Source: Candidatus Omnitrophota bacterium (GTDB lineage: Bacteria > Omnitrophota > Koll11 > Gygaellales > Profunditerraquicolaceae). From it: DNA of 6,099 nucleotides. Of the stretch, positions 4,775-6,099 are shown piece after piece. The stretch is taken from positions 1,152-7,250 of the forward strand of contig JAPLLP010000163.1 in NCBI GenBank assembly GCA_026387515.1, read 5' to 3'. The stretch's first letter is position 1. Every line of letters begins with the position of its first letter. A model generated the notes under the pieces. The model did no database searches. It had not been told where the DNA came from and was given only the letters and a program-made list of their open reading frames with translations. The translations under genes were made by a program, and so were the position numbers.

Positions 4775-6099
4775 CTATTAAAATTCGTCTTGAAGAATCT
4801 GGTGAGCCGCAAAAGAAGGTCAATTGTATCACTAGCCGGAATATCCATAAGCATTGCCCTTTTTATGTCCATCATTTTGATCTTAAAAAGCGCGCAAGCG
4901 GCATTCAAAAAACCGCTTGAGGATGCAGGAGCGGATATGACCGTACAGGCCCAAGGCGAACCTTGCGTCTGGTCAATAATAAAACTCCCTACCAATCTTA
5001 ATCCTATTACCCTGGAAACCGTCAATAAAATCCGTGCGGTAAAAGGAGTAGCCACCGTAGAAGGCGCCCTTATCACCTGGGCCTTTTCCAACCCTCCGGT
5101 GAACGCCAGCATGCAGCCCCCGATGCACGAAAATATGGAAACAACTCCAATGCAGGAAACAGGGGCATCCCCACAAGATATTAAAAACAGGATACAAACC
5201 GGAGAACTAAAAGGCCAGCCCTGTGACCATGGCTCCCCGGGAAGTTTCTGTGGCACAGGCGAAGGTGCAGGCGCATACAACATGCCAGATTATAGCCCTA
5301 TTGTTACGACAGGCGTATCAACAACCGTAAGCAATATAGGCCCGATCAAAACAGAAGACCTAAAGAATATCGAAGGCAAATTCATCTCTAAGGAAGACAG
5401 TTTTGAAACGGTCCTAGATAAGGATTTTGCCGCCAGCCGCAAATTAAAAGTCGGCGATAACATTGCCCTTGGCCAGCGGACTTTTAAGATAGCAGGCATA
5501 ATCCAAACTGGGCGCGACGCAAAGATCGCCGGCGCGCAGGCATTCGTCCCTTTAAACACCTTAATACACCTAGTCGGCCGCGGCGATATCGTAGATATAG
5601 TATTTATCAAACTTAAAAGCGACGCGGACGCCAAATATGTAAAATCCAAAATCCAAGGCTTGCTCCCGGATAACGCTACCATCACCACTTCCGACGACTA
5701 TCTTAAAACCTTAGCCGGCATATCTAATTTTACTCACAGCCTGATGCTGGCAATAATTTCCATAGTGATACTGATATGCCTGCTTTTTCTTATTAAAACC
5801 TCGCTTGGCTCGGTTTTGGAACGGGCTAATGAAATAGGCCTACTAAAGGCCTTGGGCTGGCGCGATAAAACTATCAGCAACATGGTTATACTGGAAAGCC
5901 TTATTTTAGGCCTGTTGGGCGGCATTATCGGCGCAGGACTGGGATACCTGGGGAGCTTAATATACAAGGCCAACCTCACATCAGTGCTGCCTTATTACCT
6001 GAATCCCTATCCTCCCTGCTCACAGCAAGTATCAAAAAATATTTTGCATAACCATATAGTATTTTCTCCGCACATTTTCATATTCGCGGTGGTAGTCGC
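4772..6099 (+). CDS. MacB/FtsX-type ABC transporter permease with Met/His/Cys-rich insertion, 3'-truncated by window edge
   Basis: 442 codons are visible with no stop. The order of parts is that of MacB-family permeases: a basic N-terminus LVSRKRRSIVSLAGISISIALFM leading into TM1 (about 17-38), a large extracytoplasmic MacB-PCD-type domain (about 42-315, with KLKVGDNIALG and FKIAGIIQTG), TM2 (about 320-342), the cytoplasmic FtsX signature ERANEIGLLKALGWRDKTI (350-368), TM3 (about 371-398), then an outer loop. One more helix should follow after the window. Such permeases pair with an ATPase and often a second FtsX-type subunit, to be expected downstream. They act in mechanotransmission, lipoprotein or efflux systems, and some sit in metal-handling operons. 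Odd here are QGEPCVW (C65) near the start of the outer domain and a 114-160 insertion with M114, M118, H119, M122, M127, C151, H153 and C160, which could bind a soft metal. C416, H427 and H429 lie in the last loop. The substrate is unknown. It follows the Fe-S/propeller gene after 152 bases. Confidence 0.85.
   Translation, partial: MLLKFVLKNLVSRKRRSIVSLAGISISIALFMSIILILKSAQAAFKKPLEDAGADMTVQAQGEPCVWSIIKLPTNLNPITLETVNKIRAVKGVATVEGALITWAFSNPPVNASMQPPMHENMETTPMQETGASPQDIKNRIQTGELKGQPCDHGSPGSFCGTGEGAGAYNMPDYSPIVTTGVSTTVSNIGPIKTEDLKNIEGKFISKEDSFETVLDKDFAASRKLKVGDNIALGQRTFKIAGIIQTGRDAKIAGAQAFVPLNTLIHLVGRGDIVDIVFIKLKSDADAKYVKSKIQGLLPDNATITTSDDYLKTLAGISNFTHSLMLAIISIVILICLLFLIKTSLGSVLERANEIGLLKALGWRDKTISNMVILESLILGLLGGIIGAGLGYLGSLIYKANLTSVLPYYLNPYPPCSQQVSKNILHNHIVFSPHIFIFAVVV

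Noticed and set aside
4684..5283. 199-codon open frame on the minus strand
   Set aside because: It lies opposite the FtsX-type permease, whose frame has clear family motifs and a strong RBS. The minus-strand translation is proline/serine-rich low-complexity with no recognisable domain.
1..6099. tRNA, rRNA, CRISPR array, insertion sequence or attachment site
   Set aside because: None seen: no regular repeat-spacer pattern, no transposase-like frame with terminal inverted repeats, and no RNA gene I could fold by eye.

Overview
This window reads as a mid-GC prokaryotic locus in which every supported gene lies on the + strand. It combines oxyanion import with membrane redox and ABC-type functions. 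The mix of an archaeal-type tungstate/molybdate importer (Wtp family), a NosR/NapH-like Fe-S membrane domain, a quinoprotein-type beta-propeller and a MacB/FtsX-type permease suggests an anaerobic or facultatively anaerobic bacterium, probably from an uncultured lineage. Candidatus Omnitrophota or a similar group is possible, but that is a guess from style and not something the sequence proves. The gene density, the 4-14 base overlaps and the Shine-Dalgarno sites are typical of bacteria.

Layout. (i) 1-679: the C-terminal 225 residues of the tungstate/molybdate-binding protein, cut by the window edge. (ii) 676-1860: the permease, overlapping the binding-protein stop as GTGA and carrying an unusual hydrophobic N-terminal extension of about 130 residues. 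(iii) 1847-2396: the ATPase, split in two frames. Walker A is in the first half; the signature motif, Walker B and the H-loop are in the second. About 16-17 codons that should carry the Q-loop are missing at the break, and the protein stops just after the H-loop. (iv) 2378-4619: a multi-TM Fe-S protein resembling the C-terminal part of NosR, fused in frame to a signal-peptide-like helix and then an eight-bladed beta-propeller. The propeller frame is broken by a 17-T run at 4149-4165. (v) 4620-4771: a short AT-rich intergenic stretch with a small perfect palindrome and a strong RBS. (vi) 4772 to the window end: the first 442 codons of a MacB/FtsX-type permease with a Met/His/Cys-rich insertion in its extracytoplasmic domain.

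How it may work together. Genes i-iii would form one importer for tungstate or molybdate. Genes iv and vi look like a second module: a membrane Fe-S electron-transfer protein with a periplasmic propeller beside an FtsX-type transporter whose outer domain has potential metal ligands. The arrangement loosely recalls metal-handling loci in which a membrane Fe-S protein sits beside FtsX-like permeases (the Campylobacter p19 type) and the Nos system (NosR plus an ABC transporter). That the two modules are functionally linked is inference from adjacency only.

Caution. Two of the five genes are frame-disrupted, one by an internal deletion and one at a long homopolymer that seems to replace expected blade residues. 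Either this locus is decaying or the assembly has local errors. Raw-read inspection at 2036-2042 and 4149-4165 would decide.
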